58,807 nucleotides of DNA from Actinoplanes palleronii (GTDB lineage: Bacteria > Actinomycetota > Actinomycetes > Mycobacteriales > Micromonosporaceae): the NCBI RefSeq assembly GCF_016862315.1, contig NZ_BOMS01000112.1, positions 1 through 58,807 on the forward strand, written 5' to 3'. The notes beneath the pieces are model-generated. The model searched no databases. It was given only the letters and a program-made list of their open reading frames with translations, and was not told the origin of the DNA. The translations under genes were made by a program, and so were the position numbers. This document shows positions 24,344 to 32,173 of this stretch, in pieces. Numbering within the stretch: the first letter of the stretch is position 1; every line of letters starts with the position of its first letter.

Positions 24344-25318
24344 GTGCCTTTGAAAGCTGAACTCACCAGCGCAGACCTGACCCAGATCCGGCAGTCCGCG
24401 CTCGGCGCGGCCGACCCGCTCGGCGTGGCGGCCGACCTGGCCGACGCCGCCGACACCGGACGGCTGGCCGACCCGGCGGACGCCGGGCTCGCCCTTACCC
24501 TGGCCGCCGAGATCGCCGAGAGCCGGGCGAAACTCGAGGCCGCCGCGACGTACGTCGAGCGGGCCCTCGAGGCGTACGGGAAGCGGGACGACGGCCAGGT
24601 GGCCGCGGCCCGGGCCCTGCGCGCGCGGATCCTGTTCCGCACCGGCCGCGAGGACGAGGCGCTGGCCGAGCTCGAGCCGTTGCGCCCGGCGCTCACCCAG
24701 TACCCGGACGCCGCGGCGTACATCAGTGCCGCCCTGGCCGTCGGCGGCCGCAACCGGATCGCCGAGCAGTGGCTGAGCGAAGCGGTCCAGTCGGTCCTGG
24801 CCGACCGCGGATCCGCCGCCGAACCGACCAACCCGGACGACGCCGGCCTGCTCTTCTTCCTGCTGCAGCAGCGGCACCGGGTCCGGCACGCGGTCGGCCT
24901 GCCGCACGACACGCACGACAACCTCGCGGAGCGGCTGGAGAGCAAGCTGACCACCGCCGGCCCCGCGGCGGCCACCGAGGCGCCCGACCTGGTGTTCTGG
25001 GCGCAGACCGAGTTCGATCAGCTGGGCGAGGTGTCCGCGCAGTACGGCGGGACCTTCGACGGGCACCGGGCCGGCCTGGAGCGCGAGCTGGTCCGGCTGA
25101 CCGCCGCCGGCGGCACCGACCTGGCCCTGCTGCCGGGTGTGCTCGCCAACCTGAAGAAGGTCGGCGACCCGGCCGAGGCGAAGACCCGCGTCGCCTACGC
25201 CCGGCAGCTCAGCGCCAGCTCGGCGCGGATCAGCTGGCCGCCGGAGCGCAACGCGGCCTGCTGGTGCGGTTCCGGCAACAAGTACAAGAAGTGCTGCCTG
25301 CCGCGCTCCCGCGGCTGA
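24344..25318 (+). CDS. Helical-repeat protein with C-terminal SEC-C zinc motif
   Basis: 324 residues. The body is a tetratricopeptide-like helical array (for example AAATYVERALEAYGKRDDG and ILFRTGREDEALAELEPL). The end, CWCGSGNKYKKCC, is the SEC-C zinc-binding motif found in SecA and many uncharacterised proteins. It probably mediates protein interaction; no enzymatic motif is seen. Translation likely begins at the leaderless GTG. A strong hairpin terminates it. Confidence 0.82.
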   Translation: MPLKAELTSADLTQIRQSALGAADPLGVAADLADAADTGRLADPADAGLALTLAAEIAESRAKLEAAATYVERALEAYGKRDDGQVAAARALRARILFRTGREDEALAELEPLRPALTQYPDAAAYISAALAVGGRNRIAEQWLSEAVQSVLADRGSAAEPTNPDDAGLLFFLLQQRHRVRHAVGLPHDTHDNLAERLESKLTTAGPAAATEAPDLVFWAQTEFDQLGEVSAQYGGTFDGHRAGLERELVRLTAAGGTDLALLPGVLANLKKVGDPAEAKTRVAYARQLSASSARISWPPERNAACWCGSGNKYKKCCLPRSRG

Positions 25319-25327
25319 CCTTCGCGA

Positions 25328-25370
25328 CACCGCACGCCGTCGCCCTGCACCGGGGCGACGGCGTGCGGTG
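25328..25370 (+). terminator. Strong terminator hairpin
   Basis: A perfect 18-bp stem (25328-25345 with 25353-25370) and a 7-nt loop start 10 nt after the SEC-C gene stop. No U tract follows. Confidence 0.85.
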
Positions 25371-25380
25371 CTTCGTGCGC

Positions 25381-25397
25381 TCATCCTCGCTGGATGA
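25381..25397. promoter_or_regulatory. TCATCC-N5-GGATGA box (perfect)
   Basis: Perfect half sites, extended by a further C/G pair on each side, 65 bp before the ATG of the DUF6069-like gene that begins the ATPase operon and just after the terminator of the preceding gene. Confidence 0.65.
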
Positions 25398-25461
25398 GGT
25401 GCCGGAGGCCGGTCCCGGCGATTCTCAGCGCGGCAGCTGCCGTGTGACCGAGGAGAATCCG

Positions 25462-25947
25462 ATGACCTCCGAACCTGTGAAACCCACCGTCAACGCCGGG
25501 AAGTTGTGGGCCGGTGGCGGCGCCACCGCGGCGATCGCGGCCCTGATCGCGATCGCCGGGATCCTGCTCGGCCGCGGGATCTTCGACGTCGACGTGCTGG
25601 CACCGAAGGGCGAGGGCGCCTGGGGCGACGCGAGCACCGGCTGGTACGCCCTCGGCGCCGCCCTCGCCGCCCTGGTCGCGACGGGCGTGGCACACGTCCT
25701 GATCCTCACCACGCCGCGGCCGATGCGGTTCTTCGGCTGGGTGGTCGGCCTGGCCACGGTGGTCGGGATGCTCGCGCCGTTCGTCACCGACGCGGCCCGC
25801 GCCGAGCAGTTCTACACCGCCGGGCTGAACATGATCCTCGGCATCGCGATCGGCTCGCTGGTGGCCGGCACCGCGCGGACCGCGACCCGGCTGGTGCGCA
25901 CCGGCGGGCAGCCGTCGCCGCGCCCCTACCCGCAGCAGTACCGGTAG
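25462..25947 (+). CDS. DUF6069-like four-helix membrane protein
   Basis: 161 residues with four predicted transmembrane helices (for example AAIAALIAIAGILLG and ALGAALAALVATGVAHVLIL) and a proline-rich tail. It resembles DUF6069 proteins of actinomycetes; function unknown. GAGGAG precedes the ATG. It is 8 bp upstream of the P-type ATPase, so they are presumably cotranscribed from the promoter carrying the perfect box. Confidence 0.75.
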   Translation: MTSEPVKPTVNAGKLWAGGGATAAIAALIAIAGILLGRGIFDVDVLAPKGEGAWGDASTGWYALGAALAALVATGVAHVLILTTPRPMRFFGWVVGLATVVGMLAPFVTDAARAEQFYTAGLNMILGIAIGSLVAGTARTATRLVRTGGQPSPRPYPQQYR

Positions 25948-25954
25948 GCCCGCG

Positions 25955-28606
25955 ATGGCGACCATGACCGAGGAGACCCCGGTCTTCCACGTGCTCACCG
26001 TCCCGGAGGCCCTCGCGGCCGAGAACGTCGACCAGCAGCACGGCCTCAGCAGCGACGAGGCCGCCGCGCGCCGGGACCGGTACGGCCCGAACCGGTTCGC
26101 CGAGGCGAAGAAGGAACCCTGGTGGCGCTCCTTCGTCCGGCAGTACGCCGACCCGATGCAGATCGTGCTGCTCCTCGCCGGCCTGGGCAGCCTCTACCCG
26201 CTCAAGCAGTGGGGCACCGGCGTGCTGCTGATCGCGCTCACCCTGCTGAACGCGGCCCTGGGCCTGCACCAGGAGGGCAAGGCGGCGGCCGCGATCGACG
26301 CGCTGCAGAAGATGATGATCGTCAAGGCCCGGGTCCGCCGGGACGGCGCCCTGGCCGAGCTGCCCGCCGAGGAGCTCGTGCCCGGCGACGTGGTGCAGAT
26401 CGAGGCCGGTGACGTGGTCCCGGCCGACGGGCGGCTGCTGCGGGCGGCCACCCTGGAGATCGGCGAGTCGGCGCTGACCGGGGAGAGCCTGCCGGTCGCC
26501 AAGAACGTCGAGCCGGTCGCGTCGGCACAGACCGACCTGGGTGACCGGTCGGACATGGCGTACATGAACACCAACGTCACCCGGGGATCAGGCGAGCTGC
26601 TGGTCACCGCGACCGGGATGGCCACCGAGGTGGGCCGGATCTCCGGGATGCTGCAGGCCGAGAAGGACGCGCAGACCCCGCTGACCCGGCAGCTCAGCAC
26701 GCTCACCAACCAGATCCTGTTCATCGCCGGGTTCGCGCTGCTCGCCTCGGTGGTGATCAACCTGGCCCGGGGCAACGAGTTCACCGTGGTCTTCACTGCC
26801 GCGGTGGCGTTCGCCGTCTCGGCCATCCCGACCGGGCTGCCGGCCGTGGTCACCACGATCCTGTCGATGGGCACCCAGCTGCTGGCCCGGTCGAACGCGA
26901 TCGTCAAGCGGCTGCGCTCCACCGAGACGCTCGGCTCCACCTCGGCGATCAACTCGGACAAGACCGGGACGCTGACCCTGAACCAGATGACCGCCGCCGA
27001 GATGGCCATCCCGGGGCGGCGCTACGTGGTCTCCGGTGGCGGTTATGCCATCGAGGGCACGATCAAGCGGGTGGCCGGGGATCCGGACGTGCCGCTGGAG
27101 GAGTACCTGCTGCCGATGATCCTCGCCTCGGACGCGGTGGTCACCGACGGCGCGCTGATCGGTGACCCGACCGAGGGTGCGCTCGTGGTGCTCGCCGAGA
27201 AGGGCGGGCTGGACGCGGTGGCCACCCGGGAGAAGTACCCGCGGGTGGCGGAGCTGCCGTTCGACTCGGCGTACAAGCTGATGGCGACATTCCACGAAAT
27301 GTCGGGGAAAATTCGGTGTTTCGTCAAAGGTGCCCCGGACCAGGTTCTCGCCCGGTGCCGGGTCACCCCGGAGCAGCACGAACGGTACCTGGCCGAGAAC
27401 GAGCGGATGGCCCGGCAGGGTCTGCGCGTGATGGCCACCGCCCGGTGCGATCTGGACGCCGTCGACGGCGACCTGCTCGACCTGCTGCACGACCTGGAGC
27501 CGCTCGCCCTGGTGGGCATCGTCGACCCGGCGCGGCCGCAGGCCAAGGACGCGATCGCGCAGGCGCACGCGGCCGGCATCGAGGTCCGCATGATCACCGG
27601 AGACCACGCGATCACCGCGGCGGCGATCGCCGGCAAGCTCGGCATCCGCGGCCGGGCGATCACCGGCGCCGAGTTCGCCGCGATGAGCGACGAGGAGGCG
27701 GACCGGGAGATCGGCGGGATCGGTGTGATCGCCCGGGTCACCCCGGAGCACAAGGTCCGCCTGATCGAGGTGCTCAAGCGCAAGGGCCACATCGTCGCGA
27801 TGACCGGCGACGGGGTGAACGACGCCCCGGCGCTGAAGAAGGCGGACATCGGCATCGCGATGGGGATCACCGGCACCGAGGTGAGCAAGGAAGCCGCCGC
27901 GATGATCCTCACCGACGACGACTTCGCCACCATCGTGAAGGCCGTCGAGCTGGGCCGCGCGCTCTACGCCAACCTGAAGAAGTACATCTTCTTCCAGATG
28001 GGTGTGCTGGCCGGCATGATCGTCACGTTCCTCGGCGCCAGCATCGGCAACATCGCCGCCGGGGTGCCGTTCCAGCCGTTGCAGAGCCTGTGGCTGAACT
28101 TCACCACCCAGGTCTTCCAAGCGGTCGGCCTCGGCTACGGCAAGGCCGAGGCGGACATCATGGACCGCCCGCCACGCCGCTCCGACGAACCGCTGCTGAC
28201 CCGCCGGGCGCTCGGCTGGCTCGGCCTGCTCGGCCTGCTGATGGGCGCGATCACGTTGCTGGTGATCTGGTGGGCGGACCGGGACAACAGCGTCGACCAG
28301 GCCCGCACCATGGGTCTGACCGCGTTCTCGATCGCCAACCTGGCGTTCTCGTTCACCGTGCGCAGCGAGATCCGCTCGGTCTTCAGCCTGGAGACGTTCG
28401 GTGACAAGCGCTTCGTGATCACCACCGGGATGTCGGCCGCGGCGATCGTGCTGGCCACCGAGTTCGGCCTGTTCCAGAAGATCCTGCACACCACCAGCCT
28501 GGACGTCGAGCACTGGCTGCTCTGCCTGCTGGCCGGCGGGTTCGTGGTGGTGCCCACTGAGATCCGCAAGGCGGTGCTGCGGCGCCGGGCGAGGAGCCCT
28601 CGATGA
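25955..28606 (+). CDS. P-type cation ATPase with atypical ion-site residues
   Basis: 883 residues with P2-type layout: N-terminal cation-ATPase domain, actuator motif TGES (from about 175), phosphorylation motif SDKTGTLT (Asp335), KGAPDQVL in the nucleotide domain, TGDGVNDAP (from about 617) and a C-terminal helical domain. In helix 4 the usual PEGLP reads PTGLP (about 292), and in helix 6 the usual NxxxD reads NFTTQ (Asn715, Gln719), so two acidic calcium ligands of SERCA-type pumps are missing. The cargo is thus uncertain. The operon position under a perfect box suggests a stress role, as for mycobacterial CtpF. Confidence 0.88.
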   Translation: MATMTEETPVFHVLTVPEALAAENVDQQHGLSSDEAAARRDRYGPNRFAEAKKEPWWRSFVRQYADPMQIVLLLAGLGSLYPLKQWGTGVLLIALTLLNAALGLHQEGKAAAAIDALQKMMIVKARVRRDGALAELPAEELVPGDVVQIEAGDVVPADGRLLRAATLEIGESALTGESLPVAKNVEPVASAQTDLGDRSDMAYMNTNVTRGSGELLVTATGMATEVGRISGMLQAEKDAQTPLTRQLSTLTNQILFIAGFALLASVVINLARGNEFTVVFTAAVAFAVSAIPTGLPAVVTTILSMGTQLLARSNAIVKRLRSTETLGSTSAINSDKTGTLTLNQMTAAEMAIPGRRYVVSGGGYAIEGTIKRVAGDPDVPLEEYLLPMILASDAVVTDGALIGDPTEGALVVLAEKGGLDAVATREKYPRVAELPFDSAYKLMATFHEMSGKIRCFVKGAPDQVLARCRVTPEQHERYLAENERMARQGLRVMATARCDLDAVDGDLLDLLHDLEPLALVGIVDPARPQAKDAIAQAHAAGIEVRMITGDHAITAAAIAGKLGIRGRAITGAEFAAMSDEEADREIGGIGVIARVTPEHKVRLIEVLKRKGHIVAMTGDGVNDAPALKKADIGIAMGITGTEVSKEAAAMILTDDDFATIVKAVELGRALYANLKKYIFFQMGVLAGMIVTFLGASIGNIAAGVPFQPLQSLWLNFTTQVFQAVGLGYGKAEADIMDRPPRRSDEPLLTRRALGWLGLLGLLMGAITLLVIWWADRDNSVDQARTMGLTAFSIANLAFSFTVRSEIRSVFSLETFGDKRFVITTGMSAAAIVLATEFGLFQKILHTTSLDVEHWLLCLLAGGFVVVPTEIRKAVLRRRARSPR

Positions 28607-29052
28607 TCGGATTGCGGCAGCTCGGGGACGTCGCGATCGGCGCGGTGTTCCGGGCCGGGGAGAAGAGCGCGGACACGGTCGCCGAGCTGCGGTCGCGGTG
28701 GGACCAGGAGAGCGTACGAACGGCCGGCGAGCTCTGGGCCTACTGGATCCTGCTGGCCGACCGGGGCGCGGCGGAACGCGAGCGCGGCCGGCGGGAGGCG
28801 CACCGGGTGGTGGACGCCGCGGTCGAGAAGATCGCGCACGCGCCGCTGCTCGACCGGGTGATCGACGTCCAGCTCGAACGGGTGCTGACCGTGCTGGAGA
28901 CCGAGCCGGAACGGATCCGCGCACTGGTCCGTGGGCAGCGCGACAGCCTGGTCGGCGAGGCGGTCGGCCGGGTCCGCGCCGGTGCGGCCGCCGGTGACGA
29001 GGCCGTCGACCGGTTCACCCTGCGGATGTCGAGGCGCGGCGACACCCCGTGA
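28603..29052 (+). CDS. Hypothetical helical protein
   Basis: 149 residues, soluble, mainly helical, rich in Arg/Glu/Ala (VIDVQLERVLTVLETEPERI). I do not recognise a family. It overlaps the ATPase gene by 4 nt (ATGA) and the following RDD gene by 4 nt, so it is translationally coupled on both sides and very probably real. Confidence 0.7.
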   Translation: MIGLRQLGDVAIGAVFRAGEKSADTVAELRSRWDQESVRTAGELWAYWILLADRGAAERERGRREAHRVVDAAVEKIAHAPLLDRVIDVQLERVLTVLETEPERIRALVRGQRDSLVGEAVGRVRAGAAAGDEAVDRFTLRMSRRGDTP

Positions 29053-29465
29053 CCGGGTACGCCGGTCTGGTCAGCCGGGCCCTGGCGTACCTGCTCGACG
29101 CGCTCGTGGTCGCGCTGCTGGCCGGCTCCGGGGTGGCCGTCCTCGCGGTGGTCGCCCCGGTGGTCGGGGCCGGTGCCAGGGACCTGGCCGATCTGGTGCT
29201 CTCCGGCTACCTGGTCTTCCTGCCCGGTCTGCTCGTGGTCTACTGCACGCTGTTCTGGAGCCTGGCCGGGCGTACCCCCGGGATGGCGGTGCTCGGGGTG
29301 CGGGTGGTGCGCGCCGACGGGCGGCCGGTGCGCTGGCCCGGTGCGCTGGTCCGGGCGCTGCTGCTGGCGTTCTTCCCGATCGGGGCGCTGTGGCTGCTGG
29401 CCGACCGGCGCCGGCAGGCCGTGCACGACAAGATCGCGCGTACCGCGGTCATCCGGGTGGGGTGA
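29049..29465 (+). CDS. RDD-family membrane protein
   Basis: 138 residues with three or four helices. The opening AGLVSRALAYLLDALVVAL carries the Arg-Asp pair that names the RDD family, and the FWSLAGRTPGMAVLGVRVV segment is its second hallmark. Some members are ion antiporters; most are uncharacterised. It is coupled to the preceding gene. Confidence 0.85.
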   Translation: MTGYAGLVSRALAYLLDALVVALLAGSGVAVLAVVAPVVGAGARDLADLVLSGYLVFLPGLLVVYCTLFWSLAGRTPGMAVLGVRVVRADGRPVRWPGALVRALLLAFFPIGALWLLADRRRQAVHDKIARTAVIRVG

Positions 29466-29500
29466 GGCGCCCCGCCCACGCGCGCGGCGACCCTGACGAC

Positions 29501-30541
29501 GTGCTGACGATGGGTGTCGAAGAGGAATTCCTGCTGCTGGGGCCGGACGGCGCGGTGGTGCCGGCGGCCCGGTCGGTGGTCCGCGACGCGCGGGGCGCCG
29601 ACCAGATCAAGCCGGAGTACATGGCGTACCAGCTGGAGACCAGCACCCGGGTCTGCGAGGACCTGGACGAGCTGCGCCGGGACCTGGTCCGGCTGCGGCG
29701 GGTCGCCGCGGAGGCCGCCGGGCAGGCCGGTGCGTACCTGGTCGCCACCGGGTCGGCGCCGCTGGCCGGCGGCCCGAGGGAGGCACTTACCGACGAGGAG
29801 CGCTACCGGGAGCTGGCCCGGCGGTTCCCGGACGCCACCGCCGAGGGCGGGACCTGCGGCTGCCACGTGCACATCGGGGTGCCGGACCGGGAGCTGGCCG
29901 CCGCGGTGCTGACCCGGCTGCGGCCGTGGCTGCCGGTGCTGCTCGCGTTCACGGTCAACTCGCCGTTCGCGGCCGCCCACGACACCGGGTGGGCCAGTTC
30001 GCGCTATCCGGCACAGCTGCGCTGGCCGACCTTCCGGCCGCCAGGGGTCTGGGCCAGCGCGGAACGCTACGACCGCGCGGTGCAGGATCATGTCGATTCC
30101 GGTACGGCGATGGACCCGGCCGGCGTGTACTTCCTGGCCCGGCTCTCCCCGCGCTACCCGACGATCGAGGTGCGGGTCGCCGACACCTGCCTCGACGTTG
30201 CCGACAGCGTGCTGTTCGCCGCGGTGGTCCGCGCCCTGGTGGCGGGGTTGCAGGACGACATCCGGCGGCAGGAGAAGATCGTCCCCACGCCGGACGGGCG
30301 GATCGGCGCCGACCTGGAGACGGCCGCCCGGGGCCGGCTGCGGCAGGAGAGCCGGCTGCTGGCCAAGATCGACCCTTATCTCGGCGACGACCTCGCCGCG
30401 GTGCACGCCGGGTTCGCGCGGCTGCGGCGGGAGGGCACCGGGGCGGATCGGCAGCGCCGGTTATGGGCGCGGCACGGTGCCGGCACGGACTTCGTCCGGG
30501 AATTGGCGCAGGCCACCACACCGGTGGTGACGGCACGCTGA
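29501..30541 (+). CDS. YbdK-type carboxylate-amine ligase
   Basis: 346 residues. MGVEEEFLLL at the start and CGCHVHIGVPD near residue 120 are hallmarks of the glutamate-cysteine ligase 2 (YbdK/EgtA-like) family, which couples a carboxylate and an amine using ATP. E. coli YbdK has weak glutamate-cysteine ligase activity; the true substrate is unknown. Start is GTG 29501 or ATG 29510; the GTG stands 6 nt after GACCCT, which resembles a leaderless arrangement. It follows the RDD gene closely and ends before a hairpin. Confidence 0.85.
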   Translation: MLTMGVEEEFLLLGPDGAVVPAARSVVRDARGADQIKPEYMAYQLETSTRVCEDLDELRRDLVRLRRVAAEAAGQAGAYLVATGSAPLAGGPREALTDEERYRELARRFPDATAEGGTCGCHVHIGVPDRELAAAVLTRLRPWLPVLLAFTVNSPFAAAHDTGWASSRYPAQLRWPTFRPPGVWASAERYDRAVQDHVDSGTAMDPAGVYFLARLSPRYPTIEVRVADTCLDVADSVLFAAVVRALVAGLQDDIRRQEKIVPTPDGRIGADLETAARGRLRQESRLLAKIDPYLGDDLAAVHAGFARLRREGTGADRQRRLWARHGAGTDFVRELAQATTPVVTAR

Positions 30542-30542
30542 A

Positions 30543-30570
30543 CGGGCCGGCCACCGTGGTGGCCGGCCCG
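30543..30570. terminator. Bidirectional terminator hairpin
   Basis: A 13-bp arm, CGGGCCGGCCACC, and its complement are separated by 2 nt, between convergent genes that end at 30541 and 30585. Confidence 0.8.
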
Positions 30571-30584
30571 GTCCCGCAGGCTGG

Positions 30585-30857
30585 TCAGGGGTTGAGGATC
30601 TTGGCCTTCTCCACCTCGAACTCGGTGGCGTCGAGCAGCCCCTGCGCCTTCAGCTCACCGAGCTGGCGCAGCTGGTCCAACTTCTTGGACGTGGGATCCG
30701 GCTCGGGCTCGGCCTCGGCCGGCTCGTCGACGTACTGGTCCTCCGGCTCCTGCCGTGCCCATCGGCCGGCCTGCCGGCGCGACACCCGGTTGGACACCGC
30801 GGTGGCCGTACCGGCGATCACCGCGGTTCGTGCGATCCCTCGGAGCAGACCCGGCAT
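30585..30857 (-). CDS. Small SHOCT-domain protein
   Basis: 90 residues. The C-terminal 30 residues (KLDQLRQLGELKAQGLLDAT) are a SHOCT domain, a short oligomerisation or membrane-associated module. The N-terminal part is a short hydrophobic, Arg-containing helix. Last gene of a four-gene minus-strand operon with two DUF6325 genes; such combinations recur in actinomycete stress clusters. Confidence 0.8.
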   Translation of the reverse strand: MPGLLRGIARTAVIAGTATAVSNRVSRRQAGRWARQEPEDQYVDEPAEAEPEPDPTSKKLDQLRQLGELKAQGLLDATEFEVEKAKILNP

Positions 30858-30863
30858 CGCCCG

Positions 30864-31331
30864 TCACCTCCCACTCGCGACAGCGTTGTCCTGCGACTCG
30901 GCCGCGTCCAGCGCGGCCAGCAGCCCCTGCACCGGGATCCGGCCGCCGGCGACCAGTTGGGCGCCGGACACCCGCAGCTGCCGGGCCAGCGGTGCGGCCC
31001 ACAGGTTCTCGTAGACCAGCAGGACCGCGGCGGCGCCCGGCGCCAGGATCGCACCCGCTTCGCGCAGGTCGTCGCCGCCGAGCAACCCGGAGGCGGCACC
31101 GTGGAACGCGCCGAGTCCGCTGAGTTCCAGCTCCCGCCCGTCCAGGGCGACCACCGTGCCGTCCGGCGACTTGCGGACGAACAGCAGGTCCAGCACCCGG
31201 ATCACCCGCCGGTCCACCAGGTCCAGCAGCATCGGCAGGGCCCGGCCGGTCAGCGTGCCCTGCGGGAACTCGACGCACAGGTAGTCGACCGGTCCCATCA
31301 CGTCCAGCTCGTCGCGGGTCGGCGTGGCCAT
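30864..31331 (-). CDS. DUF6325-like protein A
   Basis: 155 residues. VDYLCVEFPQGTLTGRALPM, then RVLDLLFVRKSPDG, then AAAVLLVYENLWAAPLA follow the pattern of DUF6325, a family of unknown function with a ferredoxin-like alternation of strands and helices. It shares this pattern with the gene at 31574-31993. It overlaps the preceding small gene by one base and is 6 bp from the SHOCT gene. Confidence 0.75.
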   Translation of the reverse strand: MATPTRDELDVMGPVDYLCVEFPQGTLTGRALPMLLDLVDRRVIRVLDLLFVRKSPDGTVVALDGRELELSGLGAFHGAASGLLGGDDLREAGAILAPGAAAVLLVYENLWAAPLARQLRVSGAQLVAGGRIPVQGLLAALDAAESQDNAVASGR

Positions 31332-31564
31332 CAGGCGCTCACCGACTCGGCGCGACGGTCCGTGACGCTGGTCGCCTCGGCGTCCGGTTTGGTGGCCCGG
31401 GACCGGGTCACCGCCGACTCCAGGCCCCAGCCGATCAGGGCGCCACCGGCCGCGGCCAGCAGCGGCATGACGACGAAGTAGCCGTAGTCGAGCCGTACCG
31501 GCCGGCCCCGCAGCACGTCGTAGGCGACGGCGGCCCGCCGCCGTGCGATCTTTCTCCTGGTCAT
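31331..31564 (-). CDS. Small single-helix membrane protein
   Basis: 77 residues: a basic start (MTRRKIARRRAAVAYDVLRG), a transmembrane helix (YFVVMPLLAAAGGALIGWGL) and a polar tail. Function unknown. It sits between the two DUF6325 genes, so the four products may act as one membrane-linked unit. Confidence 0.65.
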   Translation of the reverse strand: MTRRKIARRRAAVAYDVLRGRPVRLDYGYFVVMPLLAAAGGALIGWGLESAVTRSRATKPDAEATSVTDRRAESVSA

Positions 31565-31573
31565 CGCTTCCCC

Positions 31574-31993
31574 TCAGCTCGTGGTGGTCAGCATGGGCCG
31601 ATGGCGGCCCGGCGCGCCCGGAATGTGGGTCAGCGCCACGATGGTCCCCTTCGCGGCGGCGACCCGGCCGGCCAGGTCGTTCACCCAGCGGTGTTCCAGC
31701 AGTACGGCCAGCGCGTCGGTGTGGTCGTCGACGAGCCGGGCCACCTCGTCCAGGTCGGTCTCGGTGATCAGGCCGGTCGCCAGCCGGGCCCATCCGGTGT
31801 CCCGGGGCAACCCGGGCAGCTCGCAGATCTCCACCGTGCAGGAACCGCCCGCCGAGTCGGTGCGCACCACCAGGACGTCGACCACCCGCATGTCGCCGGC
31901 TCGGCTGAGCCGGTTCAGGGTGGCCAGCACGCCGTCGTTGAGTCGTTCCGCGGGAAAGGAAAGGATCATGAGTTCCAGCGGGCCCATTGCCAT
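31574..31993 (-). CDS. DUF6325-like protein B
   Basis: 139 residues. MGPLELMILSFPAERLNDGV and MRVVDVLVVRTDSAG parallel the strands of DUF6325 protein A. First gene of the operon that continues through the single-helix protein, protein A and the SHOCT protein. A TCATCC-N5-GGGTGA box lies 37 bp upstream of its start. Confidence 0.72.
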   Translation of the reverse strand: MAMGPLELMILSFPAERLNDGVLATLNRLSRAGDMRVVDVLVVRTDSAGGSCTVEICELPGLPRDTGWARLATGLITETDLDEVARLVDDHTDALAVLLEHRWVNDLAGRVAAAKGTIVALTHIPGAPGRHRPMLTTTS

Positions 31994-32029
31994 GCGGCCG
32001 AGCCTGCCCCGGGTGCCGTACCCCGGGCC

Positions 32030-32046
32030 TCATCCGTCCGGGGTGA
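32030..32046. promoter_or_regulatory. TCATCC-N5-GGGTGA box
   Basis: Left box of a divergent pair, 37 bp upstream of the minus-strand DUF6325 operon. One mismatch to the consensus. Confidence 0.6.
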
Positions 32047-32083
32047 AAGCGCCCTGGTCCGCTCCGCCGGCCGGCCGCGCCGT

Positions 32084-32100
32084 TCATCCCCGCCGGATGA
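32084..32100. promoter_or_regulatory. TCATCC-N5-GGATGA box (perfect)
   Basis: Perfect box extended to TTCATCC...GGATGAA. Its centre is 54 bp from that of the left box. It lies 74 bp before the plus-strand membrane protein gene. Confidence 0.65.
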
Positions 32101-32173
32101 AGCGTGGGCCGCCGCGCTCGGCGAACGTCGGCAAGGCCGACGGCCACCGGCCGTCCGGTCGGTAGGAGGATTC

